A DNA stretch of 64,000 nt from Paramacrobiotus metropolitanus (taxonomy: Eukaryota; Tardigrada; Eutardigrada; Parachela; Macrobiotidae). Shown here piece after piece: positions 1-11,086 of this stretch. The notes beneath the pieces are model-generated. The model ran no database searches, had not been told where the DNA came from, and was given only the letters and a program-made list of their open reading frames with translations. The DNA lies in assembly GCF_019649055.1 (NCBI RefSeq), contig NW_026570261.1, positions 868,001 to 932,000 of the forward strand, in the 5' to 3' direction. Position 1 is the first letter of the stretch; every line of letters begins with the position of its first letter. Both the position numbers and the translations under genes were made by a program.

Positions 1-150
1 CTGCGCGAGCGATTGCACCGTCGGTTCCGGAGCTTCCGCGTCGCTCGCTGTGGTGGGGGGCTTACTGGCGGCGGTGGTCCGTTTCGCTCTGTTGGATGTC
101 GCGGGCGCGCTCTTCGCTGGCTGCCGTCCTCGGTTGCCACGTCCAGTCAT
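1..150 (-). CDS. N-terminal exon of an unidentified basic, Ala/Thr/Pro-rich protein (cut by window edge)
   Basis: Reading the minus strand from the ATG at 150-148 gives 50 codons that stay open to the window edge. The peptide starts MTGRGNRGRQPAKSA and continues rich in Ala, Thr, Pro, Lys and Arg. A CCCAG acceptor-like sequence sits just upstream of the ATG, so the preceding DNA may be a 5' UTR intron. The segment is much GC-richer than the DNA beside it, as the exons of CCDC22 and TMEM184C are, which supports real coding. The composition resembles a disordered chromatin- or RNA-associated tail, but I do not recognise the protein and no domain is visible in this part. Confidence 0.45.
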   Translation of the reverse strand, partial: MTGRGNRGRQPAKSAPATSNRAKRTTAASKPPTTASDAEAPEPTVQSLAQ

Positions 151-867
151 TTCTGGGGTGTAAGAAATGAGCGTTAAATTTGCTTGAAATAATCGGATGT
201 GGGTTTGGGGATCAGAAGTTTTTTCCGCTGAAGGTCACTGAGTACTTGATTGATATGCTATTGCCTTAGGTGCGGTGTGCAAAACATCGAGCAATTAGTC
301 AAGTAATCAGGTCGGAGGAAAATTTCGACTGAAAGTCACATCAATGCGGTTGTGAGCATTAGACAGTTGGCTGATGGATAGCTAGCGTGATACGTAAATA
401 GGTCAAGACAAGGATCTGATTACATTTTTCTTGTGCCATAAAGGTGTCTGTCGGCAAGATTAATTTCCTTGATAAGGTCTAGGACAGTTGCTGCGAGAAC
501 CGTACTTGATATAAACGTTTTCTAGCTCCAACAGGTTGATATATCGCGTGACAGCAAACATATCGCGTGACAGCTCTGCCTACAAGCAGTCTAGCCCTGC
601 AAGCCACACACCATTTTATCAAATTGTTGAATCTTCCTGGAAAGCACACTTTGCACGGTACACTAAAAAACTCCGGAAACTGAAAAACTCCGGTAGCGAT
701 GTATTAATTAATTTTAGTGACTCACTTAAGATGACGACAACAGAAAACTGTAACAACACTTCGCGGTTGCAGGGCCGGCTTAATCATATCTACAGATTAC
801 AGTCAGTGGCGAAACAGGGTAATTATATAATTTTTGCGACACTTCGCACAGTTCGCAGACTACTCCG
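151..867. other. Intergenic DNA, no gene seen
   Basis: AT-rich sequence with no coding pattern I can support. A 111-codon open frame at 536-871 has no recognisable motif and runs into the kelch pseudogene out of frame, so I treat it as chance. Confidence 0.5.
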
Positions 868-1326
868 GTAACCGGTATGACACCGCGACCAACAACTGGG
901 AATTTCTACCGGATTTGCCAGAATGGCGAAAGAGATTTGCTATGGTTGCGGTGAACGGCTATTCTGGGCGGGAAAGTATACATTTCTGCTGTTAACGTTG
1001 CGACTACTTTCACGGCTGACTGTATTCGTTTGAATAACTGAATCTAGAGACTGCTGCATGGGAATAAATGAAGCCGCTTCAACAGCCGCGGAGTTATCAT
1101 GTTAGCCTGCTTTGCCGAGAACAGAATATACGTATGCGGTGGCATAGACGTTGTGGAAAGACACGCTTTAATACTAAAATTATACACGGTTAACCGGAAA
1201 ACAGGGTGGTCGGCCGTCGCGGTCTTGGAAAATGGGGCTTAAATGCTGTCGGACTACACGGCAAAAACTGATAGAATGTTACTAGCCGCCATTTCTGTCA
1301 ACTTGTATGGCGACATTTCTCAATGA
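868..1326 (+). pseudogene. Kelch-domain fragment of the kinase-kelch family
   Basis: Translated pieces match the C-terminal propeller of the intact family member at 2220-5403. In order they are YDTATNNWEFLPDLP then KRFAMVAVNGY, an IRLNN piece, MKPLQQPRSYHV, ENRIYVCGGID, TGWSAV, and a tail ending VNLYGDISQ-stop. The pieces lie in different frames: the reading breaks near 960-985, there is a stop after IRLNN, and another in-frame stop follows the LENGA segment. No kinase part is visible upstream. It is a decayed 3' fragment of a family copy lying about 0.9 kb in front of the intact gene in the same orientation. Confidence 0.8.
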
Positions 1327-2219
1327 ATTTCTAAACAACACCGATTCTGAAGGATAAAAAATGAAACCAGTGGGTATCCATTTCCCACGAATGTTTCAGT
1401 TCCTTTATCTAGGATTCCAAGCAGGCTCATTGCTTTCAACTGATTTGCATCCTACAGGCGAAAAGCTTAGTCGCATTTGACAGTTCCTTGCTCAAATCAC
1501 TGATGCGGAGACAAGGCGATGCCCTTCGTCGCTTACGAGTTCAAACTACCGTTTTTACTTTCAACTTTTAGTAGCTGACTTTCTGTTACTGTATTGTAAT
1601 TTTTCAACCGTGCAGCTCATTTTACGATACGGAAGCTGCGTAATGGTGCGTCCAAATGGACAACATGGCACGAAATAAACAATGCAAATTGTCCCAAACC
1701 GAAGTGTCCCAGCGTTAAAATGTCCCCCGACGAAATGTCTTCGCGGCGAAAAGTCGTGCGTCGAATTTAACTGCGGCGAAATGTCACGCTCCCAAATGTC
1801 CGGGTTCGGCTTCACTTGCAGTATAATCAAAAAAGCTAAAAGTACAGTAGTATGTGAATTCTGAACGGAGACTGAGCGCGCTCGTACAACGTTCGCCAGG
1901 CTGAGCCACTGAAACTTTCGACAAGTGCAGGGTAACAGTACAGTACTGTGGGTCTATGGGCATTGTTATCTGCTGCATGTTTCCGAGATAATGTTGTTTG
2001 ATTAATGATTGCATACTTTGTTTGCTTTCCACTGCAACATCGCAAGGCAAAATGTATACAGTCCATAATACGAGTAGTAGTAGTCCATATTACGCGTATA
2101 TTCAAGTAGGCTTATTGACAGCGTTAAAAATTAACTCATTTGCAAACGTACGGTAGCGTGTCTAACTGGATTTGCGAGCAAAATTTAAACTTTTCCTTTA
2201 TTTCCTCACCGGACTGAGA
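1327..2219. other. Intergenic DNA upstream of the intact kinase-kelch gene
   Basis: No gene is seen. Around 1685-1805 the sequence repeats short degenerate words of the type (c)gaaatgtc or aaatgtccc about six times. The last part, up to 2219, should contain the promoter and 5' UTR of the gene that follows, but I see no convincing TATA box. Confidence 0.4.
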
Positions 2220-5200
2220 ATGGGAAACAACGCGTCCGACACGGTGAGATCCGTCCAAAATTTTGGCCGTACTGTGCAATATCACTATTCTCACGCGGAT
2301 TTAATTGGAAGAGGATCGTTTGGCGCTGTTTACAAAGCCAGGGTCACGAAGCGTGGCGATTATACAGGAGACACTGTTTTAGCTGTTAAAGTGATCCAAA
2401 CCTGCGCTCCGTCCCAAAAAGCCGCTGATTCCGAAGGCATGGTGCGAACCGTGGAGAGGTTAAGTAAACTTACTAAAATTACACATGCAAATCTCGTAGT
2501 CTATCACAAAGTGTCCATCATTGAAACTTCTGGCGGAGCCACAATCGAGCTAGCGATGGACTATCATGCAGGTGACTAATGTGTTTATTATGTTACTATC
2601 AAAAATTTTTGGCTAGGGCTATTTTCCCGCATTATTCTTCGGCGCGTGTAAATAGTCTTCGAGCATCTTCCTGCGCCTTTATTGCTCAGAAATTAAAACA
2701 AACTTTTACTTAACTTAAAGAAATCAAATCTAAAAATTCTAAGAAGTAAAAAATATTTAAAAAGAACAAAGAACTAAGAAGTAAATATTCTAAAGAGCTC
2801 CGCGGTAAAGTATCACGAATCTCGGGAACTCTGAGATATCAGGAATCTAAGTTATCAGGAAAGGATGAGGACTCGTTCAAGTTATTAATCGAGGCCAAGA
2901 CTGCGGCAAAACTGTAGTGTGCGGTTGCATAGCCAAAGGCTTGAAGGCCATTTTGGCGACCTCAGTGCGGTGTTATAGCCAGTGCCTAAGTACACCCGCT
3001 GTGTGTGACCCGCACAACTTTGAGTATTCATTTCGTCGCATTATAACTCACGCAGAACTTCTCCTCGCACAGGCATGTCGCGCGAGACATTTTGACGCCA
3101 ATGAAAGTTGTGACCGTCCAAAACGTGCAGAAGTGTAAGACCTCCGCCGGACGTTTTGGCCTTTAAACCGTCCTAGAACGAACGTATTATCCTAGTTAAA
3201 ACTTCTGGATAAGAATTTACCGTGCAGACTGTGAATTTGCCATCTTCTTCACGATTAACAGCGGAAAAAACTGGGTGGGCAAAATGTATGGCAGTCTTCT
3301 GGCGATTCCCGGACGTTTTGGAATTTCGACGGTTTAAGAGCCAAAACGTCCGGACGTCTTGACGGGACGTTAGACATGCTGTCGTTTTTGGGATTTACTG
3401 CACCTTATTGCTCACCTTACTGCACTTAACTCAAAACTCACGTTTCAAAAGTTTGCAACCGTTGTTACATCCCATGATGCTTGTACTATCACATCTGATC
3501 TCCGTCTGTCGCAGTGGCCAGTACAGCAAATATGCAGCAATAACAAGTGTGATGAGATTTAAAACAAAAGGCAAACAAAAAGTATAAAAAGTTGGTGTTG
3601 GATCCAATGGATTGAGTGCAATGGTTTGGATTGGTAGTGGAGAAAGGGAGAGAGGCGATCATAAATGAAAAAAAAAACAATTAAATAAAGAATATTAAAT
3701 TATATAAAAAAACAATTAAATAAAAAAAAGCGTTTTGCATTACTTTTCGGATGGCTTGTTACAGTAGAGAAAAATCTGTCCAGGTGATATGGCTGCTTTT
3801 CTGCGGGAAGCCAGGCAAAACCAAAATCTGCTTAACGGTTACAAAAAGATTGTTAATTTCGTGGAATCCATAGCTGAAGGACTAGACTTCTTGCATAACA
3901 TTGGCATCATCCATGGAGACCTTAAGCCGGAAAACATTCTTGTAAAAGTCGCAGGAAGTGGTTGCAAAACGTTCGTGATCAGTGACCTGGATGATACAGT
4001 TCAACTGGAAGGGAGCGTAACTCGTTCTGCTGACATATCGCAACTGCGCGGCACGATACGCTACATGTCACCGGAAGTGCTCAAGAAGTTAACCCAATTA
4101 GAAGCAGAGGCACCCGGGCGAAAAACCGATATTTGGAGCCTGGGTTGCATAATTCTGGAGTTGGCACAAATATCAAGTGGTGAGCGTAGGAAACGACTCA
4201 TTAAGAGCGGGAACGTCGTAGATATTGAGGACAACCTTACCGAAAACCAGTATGCCGCCAAAATCATCGAAGGTTTCGTGCCCTACGTTAGCGAAGACAA
4301 TGCACCCCTCTTTGCCGGTCTTATCCGAAAATGTTTGAACGACATTGCTGCGGAAAGGATATCAGCAAAAGAAATACTATTTAGTATGTTAAAAGAAAAG
4401 GAAGTTATTGTATTTTTTGCCTACGGCTGTAAAGTTGATCGCACTTTCCTCGTTTTATTACTCGACCCTGCCACTGGATCTCTAAACGCTCAGATAGCGG
4501 CCACGAAACTATCGCCATTCATTTGGCTTTCGACCGAATTCCGTCAGTTATCAGATACAGAAATTCTGTTTGCTGAGCGAGTAGATCTTCCAAACAGTCA
4601 AATTACGAAGTTGCATTTCTGGAATGCAGGAGAAGGAACATGGCGTGAACTGACGCTTTCATCAGGCATGCATCTGGACACACGTTTGGTAATGGTAAAC
4701 CGAAAGGGTTACTACTGGGATCGCAATGGACACTTCACAGAACTGGATACTTACACGGGCAGGACTGTTACTCTGAACAGTCCTCTTGCAAAGACTGGGT
4801 ACGTCTTAAAAGCTAATGCGTTTTCTTAGCGCAAGCAGACCATGAGCCATTCTAATTCAACCTTTGATTTGTAGCGTGGATTTCTCTGTATCAGCAGCGG
4901 CAAGATGTGGCAAGCGGATATATTATGGTACACCGTTCAGCTTGCATCAATACGATACGGTAGCCGACGAATGGGAAGCGTTACAAAAATTGCCAATTTG
5001 GCTGACGGAATTTGCAATGGCTGTAGTAAACAGCTACGTATACATTATAGGCGGACGTGTGTCGGGCGATGCACGTGCCTCAGCAGGCTGCATTCGTCAG
5101 AACATGAATAATCGGTTGTGGGAAGAGATGAAACCACTTAGACAGCCGAGGTATCGCCATGCTGCTTGCGTTATCAAGGAGAAGATATACGTCTGCGGTG

Positions 5201-5403
5201 GTATAGGTGCTAAAGGTGAGCACGCGCTTACAGTAGAGTTTTACGATACCAAATGCGACGAAGGATGGTCGACTGTCGGTCTGCGGAAAAAGGGCATTCA
5301 GCTGTTGTCGGACTTGGTGTCCAAATGTACTGAACATTTCGAGTTTATGAGCGCCATGTCGGTTCATCTGGATGGCGACATTGCTGCAGTTATTACTCAA
5401 TGA
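2220..5403 (+). CDS. Kinase-kelch fusion protein, intact copy (3 exons, 631 residues)
   Basis: Exons are 2220-2571, 3784-4798 and 4875-5403, with GT-AG junctions in phase 1 and phase 2; together they give exactly 632 codons with the stop. Residues 1-6 (MGNNAS) fit the N-myristoylation pattern, Gly2 and Ser6. The kinase domain (about 28-318) shows the glycine loop GRGSFGAVYKA at 30-40, Lys57 in AVKV, HGDLKPEN at 161-168, DLD at 185-187 where DFG is expected, RYMSPE ending at 215, and DIWSLG at 233-238. The catalytic Asp163 and Asn168 and the metal-binding Asp185 are therefore present, but HRD is HGD and the DFG glycine is Asp. The rest has the pattern of kelch blades, clearest at YVYIIGG and IYVCGG in exon 3. 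The kinase resembles the MAP3K/STE type. Myristoylation would place it at a membrane; substrates are unknown. Confidence 0.88.
2572..3783 (+). other. Intron 1 of the kinase-kelch gene, with repeat-like core
   Basis: This 1,212-bp intron separates the kinase N-lobe from the catalytic lobe. Around 3110-3380 it holds several copies, in both orientations, of words around ggacgttttgg, resembling sequence in the equivalent intron of the minus-strand kinase (8270-8680). It also has an A-rich stretch at 3665-3735. Confidence 0.7.
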
Positions 5404-6579
5404 AATACGTGCATTATTATTCAAAAAGCTTTTCAATGTGGATAATGGATATATTCCAAACTGTACTTACAGTCAAGTGGACGGATTAAATAACTGCGCT
5501 CGATTTATTGACTAGTTGAACAACTTGAACGATTCTACTTGAGACTATCTGGACATCTTTTCCTACAAGTTAATTGCTTAAGAGAGGTCATGCGGTACAT
5601 ACTCTGTAGTATCAAATAGTACATCAACTGAAACTTGTACATCAACTGAAACTTACGTTTTCGCTGTACTTACTGTACATCAACTGAAACTTACGTTTTC
5701 GCTCACTCCGACACAGATTTTGCGTCGCTTTATGACATTCTGCAGCCAAATAAGTTGTTCACGTAGGCGTGAAATTCGTTTGCGCGCGCAACATTCGGTT
5801 GGGTAGTTATGGGTGAAACGAAGGTCCAAAAAGTAAAAAAATGCACTCAAGTGTTCATAAAATGCACTCAAGGTTCATAAAATGCACTCAAGTGTACAAG
5901 AAAAGGGATTGCAAGTGTACTTTACTTAACCAGACGTAATGCCGAGTTACTTTCTCCCTGCAATAAATTGCGTATCTGCCGCGCGCACAATGGACAGAGC
6001 TGTTGACTTTGCCGAAAAACCACGGCAAACATGATCACCGATTCGGCGATTCACCGTTCCGTTTTAAAGCGATGATCGATCAATACAGCACTCACTCATC
6101 GCAAACGCTTAGAGCCGCCCCTTGTAGCAGGGGCAACGATGCCCCGGGTAGCTTTAATATGCAGAATGGGGTAAACCAAGCGCCTGCACTCATTTGCCTA
6201 TGCTGATACCATCACGCTGCTAGAATATGACATTGTGGCAGTACATAATTTATGGTTAAAATAGGCGCGGTACATCAGCGGTGTAATTCCACAACATCCC
6301 GTTCCAACCGGTGACGGCAACGAGTACAGCAGAAATTGCTAATCAACTATTACATCAATGGCAAATAGCGCCAATCGGAATGGTAAGGCAGCAGGGGTTA
6401 CCCGATGCACCATGGCCGTATTAGTTCGCATTTTCGCATTTAATTATAATTATAAAAAATATATCTACCTTTTCATTTTCTTTTAGAAGTAAGTTATTGA
6501 ATACTCCGCTAAAATGATTTTGCAGACCTTGGTTAAGGGCGTTTTCTAGCAAAATTATTGTTAATACGCTATATGTACT
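5404..6579. other. Intergenic DNA with two small tandem repeats
   Basis: No gene is seen. At about 5620-5703 the unit gtacatcaactgaaact is repeated three times, twice followed by acgttttcgct. At about 5837-5895 a roughly 20-bp unit containing aaaatgcactcaag occurs three times. The rest is unremarkable. Confidence 0.6.
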
Positions 6580-7177
6580 CAGGGCCGTAGCGAGGTCCGT
6601 GGGATGGGGTAGGCGCAATTTGGCTGCGCCATTTGCGCCCGCTTCGAAGGTCAGTCTGAGCCACTGCGCCCATAAATTTCGAAGCATGCGCCCGTTGCGC
6701 CCGTATAAACAGGCCGCGCTTTACTACTTTAATTAATATAAAATATAGTTTAATTATTATAGTTCTTGATCGCCGTACCTCAGACCAAGGCACATCGGCC
6801 AAAGTCCACTCTGCGCCCTGCGCCATTTGCGCCCGCTTCGAAGGTCAGTCTGAGCCACTGCGCCCATAAATTTCGAAGCATGCGCCCGTTGCGCCCGTAT
6901 AAACAGGCCGCGCTTTACTACTTTAATTAATATAAAATATAGTTTAATTATTATAGTTCTTGATCGCCGTACCTCAGACCAAGGCACATCGGCCAAAGTC
7001 CACTCTGCGCCACGGGCGCATGGCCAGTGGCGCCCGTGCGCCCTTTGAAAAATCCAGAAATTTTGCGCCCGTGCGCCTGTGCGCCAGTTTCGGGCGCAAA
7101 TATTATTCAAAAGTTGGCCGAGGAGGGGTAGGCGCGCGCCAGTGCGCCTATACCCTCGCTACGGCCTTGTATGTACT
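6572..7177. mobile_element. hAT-type MITE with 8-bp target site duplication
   Basis: The element spans 6580-7169. Its ends are imperfect terminal inverted repeats: the left starts cagggccgtagcgagg and the right ends cctcgctacggccttg. The 8 bp on each side are identical (tatgtact at 6572-6579 and 7170-7177). An 8-bp duplication and CAGGG-type ends are hallmarks of the hAT superfamily. There is no transposase. The interior is GC-rich and contains a 194-bp unit present almost exactly twice in tandem (6626-6819 and 6820-7011), so this copy has undergone internal duplication. It lies just downstream of the minus-strand kinase at 7527-9130. Confidence 0.9.
6626..7011. repeat. 194-bp tandem duplication inside the MITE
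   Basis: Two adjacent copies, 6626-6819 and 6820-7011, look identical on reading. Each begins gcgccatttgcgccc and ends in cactctgcgcc. The near absence of differences implies a recent duplication. Confidence 0.9.
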
Positions 7178-7526
7178 TGCTGAAATGGCGCAGCAATATC
7201 GGATTTCACTAGTCTTCTCTTGCAGAAAGGCCACTGAAAGTCTTTTGAAGAAGCAATTCTCAGCAAAAAGTATTTTAATTTCAGACAAAAAAGTGCTTGA
7301 GAGGGCTAACAAGATAAGTTTCGAATGTCCATAAATGATAAATTTATTAAACTGGTAATATGCATGAATGAGCCCATATTTTCCTGCACTTGGCTGCTGA
7401 TTTCTCATCTCGGGAAAAGTATATCGCTTTAAGAGGTTCCGTAGCCTTTTCTGGCGTTAGTTTATTAAAAACAGGTTAGGATTCAGTGATTCGGCAGGGT
7501 TTAACAGTCCAACCAGCGTCGCTGTT

Positions 7527-9130
7527 TTACCCAGGAAACATTTCCATCAGGTTTCTTGCTGATATTCTGACAGTGCTGGGGACACCAAAACAAGGGACAA
7601 TAAAGTTAGCGAGGTCGCTCGGAACACTAGCATCCACATGCGGGATATCACCATCGATAATTAGTATCTGGTATTGCTCAGGTGTCTTGTCAGTTGTATC
7701 TAGAACTGTATCGTTGTGCTTCAAGGACATGCGACTTATGCCAGCATGACAATTTGCTAACTGCAACATAATGCACCCCAAGCTCCAGACATCTGTTTTG
7801 CGTCCAAGTGGTTCTGTTGGCTGTTGAGCAAACTTTTTCAGCATTTCCGGTGACATATACCAAGGCGTACCGCGCAAGTGCGTGATGGGCCCGGATGACA
7901 TTTCTTCTTGCTGCGTGACCACAAAGTCATCTAAGTCGCCAATCAACAACGATTTCCTGTTACCGCTCACATGCTTAACCAACACATTTCCGGGTTTTAA
8001 GTCTCCATGAATCATATCTTTTTCGTGCAAAAAGTTCAATCCGCTAGTCAACTCTTTCATATATCGCACGACGGTTTCCTTATCCAGTGCTGCTCCAACT
8101 GCTCGTAGCATTTGCAGAACTGAGCCGAGGTCTTCGTCTACAAGCAACAGTAAAACATTATTATTCTCCAAAACAAGGAACATATATGAAGCGCCTGTTT
8201 TCAGCTTTTAAAGCCTTGCAACAAGAAGCCGAAGTTCTCAATTAAGTAAGGAATGCAATGCAGATCGAACAAAATGTCCAAACGAAAAAGACGTCCGATG
8301 GCATGGTCTGGAAGCAGACCAAAACTTCCGGGGCCAGGAATGTCCGTCGCAGGCTTTATCTAACCAGATTTTTCAAATTTTCCTCACAGGCTTCCTTAAT
8401 GGATTTAAATTTCGTACTGTGAACTTTTATTGGCATACAACCAGTCTCAGCATCACGTCGTTTACAGACCACGAAACGAATAAAATGTAACGCCGTCGCT
8501 CGCCGCACCGTTGTCGGTGACTTGAGAATTTAAAATTACTCAAAAAGCGACTGATGCATCAAAAAAGTAAATAAAACATGGGTGGGCTTACGTAGAACGG
8601 ATTTATTTTGTCCCGGACGGGGTGGCAGGTTTAACGACCTAAACGTCCGCCGGCTGTCTTTGTCATCCGGACTTTTTGTTCGGTTACATGTCTTCTACTA
8701 CTGGCGCTATGCTGAACGTAGCTTCGATTGATGATTGCGTAAACTAGAGTGGTGCTTCGCAAGTTATTAACGGTGTTAGGAACTCACCCCGATAGTAGTC
8801 CATTACAATTTCAATGCAGACGCCACCCAGTGCCTCCGTCACGGTAATTTTATGGTATGCAACCACGTTAGGGTGCCGAAGTTCCAGTAGCTTTTCCAGT
8901 TTAGCATACAAAGTTTTGTAGCTTTCTTTTGTAGGAAATTGTTTGCTAGATATTGGGACAACTTTCACCGCTACGATGTCGTCTCCATTAAAGCTGTTGC
9001 GTTCTGCAACCGTTGCTTTGTAAACTGTGCCACAGGAGCCCCTCCCGATGAAATCTCCATTTCCATAGCGGCATTTCAGCTTAGTCCCAAAAACACGGCT
9101 TTTCGTGTCCTTTGCATGCCGATCGTAAAT
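7527..9130 (-). CDS. Kinase-only member of the kinase-kelch family (no start codon found)
   Basis: Exons read on the minus strand are 9130-8788 and 8137-7527, with a GT-AG intron in phase 1 at the same place as in the intact gene. Exon A encodes YGNGDFIGRGSCGTVYKATV then VAVKVVP, ending MDYYRG. Exon B encodes MIHGDLKPGN, GDLDDF, WYMSPE and DVWSLGC, and ends RISARNLMEMFPG followed by TAA. Key kinase residues (Lys, HGD Asp, Asn, DLD Asp) are present. No in-frame ATG lies between the upstream TGA (near 9190) and the glycine loop, but an AG acceptor just before 9130 could join an upstream exon. The frame also ends at a GTAAAA donor-like site, and no kelch exon follows before the MITE. It is either a kinase-only gene with an unseen first exon or a truncated copy. 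Confidence 0.68.
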
Positions 9131-9993
9131 CTGGAATTTTGTGTAAATTAAGCACGCATGAGTACTATACTTCGATGAACCTCATATTCCGGCACCCCTT
9201 TGTCTTCGTTTACAGCATTTTTGGGGCTGTCATACTTCTGCGAAAGTCTCTTCGATTACTTCTATGTTTTTGTTCACAACACCTCATTTTGGCCGAAAAG
9301 GATAGAGTATACGTATATAACAAACCTAAAGTGCTTATTTTGTCATTGGTATCCCCATAGAGCTGGCTCAATCGGTACTGTTAGTGTTGGAACCGCATCT
9401 TTTACTTCGCTGTCCCCGGAAGAGATACCAGTGAAACAACCAAAAGTCTAACGAACCGAAGGAACCGAGAGAACCAGAAAAAATATAGGAAGCCTAACAA
9501 ACCTATGAAACTCGAAAATCTGAAAAAACAGAAAAATTTATGACGGTTCCAACAGCAACAATATTAATGAACTTCGCTAAAGTTTATATAGGGGGCAAAT
9601 CTAAACGCGGTCTACCGTTCCCCTCTACTGCTGCCGTCACCCGGCTGGAGTGTGACGTTGTGGCTGAACATGACGCAACGTTGTGGCTGAACTGAACACC
9701 GCGCTTGATGTAGCCATATGTGCTGCCGTTCTGCCCCTTGTATGTTCCAGCGGTGTCATTTCAGATCAGAAAAATAGCCAGAAGCGATTCTATCAGCTGC
9801 GCTCAGTTCCGACAGCACTGGAACTGATAAACTAACGGAACTACAGGAATTATAGAACCAGTGGAACTCTGAAGAAACAGCTGTATTGTTTTCATGTTTG
9901 AGTATAGTGGAGAGACTGTGCAGTGTGATAATCATGTTTTAGCGTCCAAGCCAAGGTGCTGCCCAATTTTTAAGCAGAGCAGAGAACAGAAAT
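9131..9993. other. Intergenic DNA between two kinase copies
   Basis: No gene is seen. At about 9585-9665 lies a copy of a short module that begins with a TATA-like string (tatatagggggcaaa) and contains ctgctgccgtcacccggctgg; two further copies flank the LINE at 16.3 and 19.7 kb. Confidence 0.5.
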
Positions 9994-11086
9994 TTATAGT
10001 GCACTTACTTTTTTAAGTTCGATATAGACTTCTTTAGCCGATGGTCTCTGTTGGACTTTATGTTTGGGTAGCAGGCATCGTCGCATAAATACAGCCAGAT
10101 CAGCTGGTACATCATCGCTCACAAACGGGACGTGGCCGGCTTTAATCAATTCCCTGTAGCGTTTATCAGATATGTTATCTCCTGATTCTCTGACTCCTTT
10201 GGTGTCGCTGTAGAAAAGCAGCTTGCCATAGTTCTTCGTGAAACAGCACGCAAGATCCAGAATAATGCAGCCTAAGCTCCACACATCGCCTTTTGGACCA
10301 GGCATTTCTCTTGTTTCACGATCGAACATCTCGAGTGTTTCCGGCGACATATAGCGAACAGTCAACGAACCTCCCAAGTCAACGCTACATGTTGCGTCAT
10401 TCCGGGATTTAGCAAAGTCGTCTAGGCCACTTATTTTTAGTTTGTACGAGTATTCATCGTTATTCAAGCGCTCTAACAGCACAATTTTCGGCTTCAGGTC
10501 TTTATGCACAATTTCTTTCCTGTGCAAGAAGCTAATTCCATCTGCAAGCTCAATAGAATAACGCAGTAATGTTTCGAGTTTGAATGTACTTCTGCGTTTC
10601 TCAAGGTTGTCCAAGTAACTTGCTAAATCGTCTCCTGTTAAGAAATAAGCACAATTTCATGAACTTTGCATTGGTAGTAGTTTAGACAAACTGCTTACCT
10701 TCTACATAATCCATCATTAATTCAATGGTCGCGCCTCCTTTCGAAACTTTGGAAGGGGTTATAGTTATTTTATGATAAGTAATTAGATTTTCGTGGTGAA
10801 GTCCAATTAAGAGTTTCAGCTTGTGCCGCAGTATATCAACGTATATGGGATTGGCGGAAAGTTCCCTGTCACTCAAAATAATTTGCTTCACGGCGACAGT
10901 TTGTTGCGGCAGCTCTGGCCGTCGATGTCCCCAGCAAGCCACGAATGTATCCAAAACACCGCGATTGTTGATGACCGTTGCTTTATAAACGGCACCGAAG
11001 TGGCCTCGTCCGATACAGATGTTGGTATATCTGTACGTGCAGTTGCTGCCGAATTCTTCATGTTGCAACTGCGTGTGTCGCTCCAT
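9994..11086 (-). CDS. Kinase-only family member with degraded catalytic motifs (342 residues, probable pseudokinase)
   Basis: Exons on the minus strand are 11086-10699 and 10634-9994, joined by a 64-bp GT-AG intron in the family's conserved phase-1 position; the total is exactly 343 codons with the stop. The N-terminus (MERHTQ) lacks the myristoylation motif of the other copies. Visible motifs are GRGHFGAVYKA (26-36), Lys67 in VAVKQ, HKDLKPKI (173-180), GLD at 199-201, VRYMSPE and DVWSLGC. The Asn after the catalytic Asp is Ile180, and the metal-binding DFG Asp is Gly199, so ordinary phosphotransfer is unlikely even though the reading frame is intact. The frame ends ELKKVSAL-stop, overlapping a good GTAAGT donor, so a further exon cannot be excluded. 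No kelch sequence is found downstream. Confidence 0.8.

Noticed and set aside
536-871. 111-codon open frame before the kelch fragment
   Set aside because: No motif, no signal peptide, and the kelch homology downstream lies in another frame.
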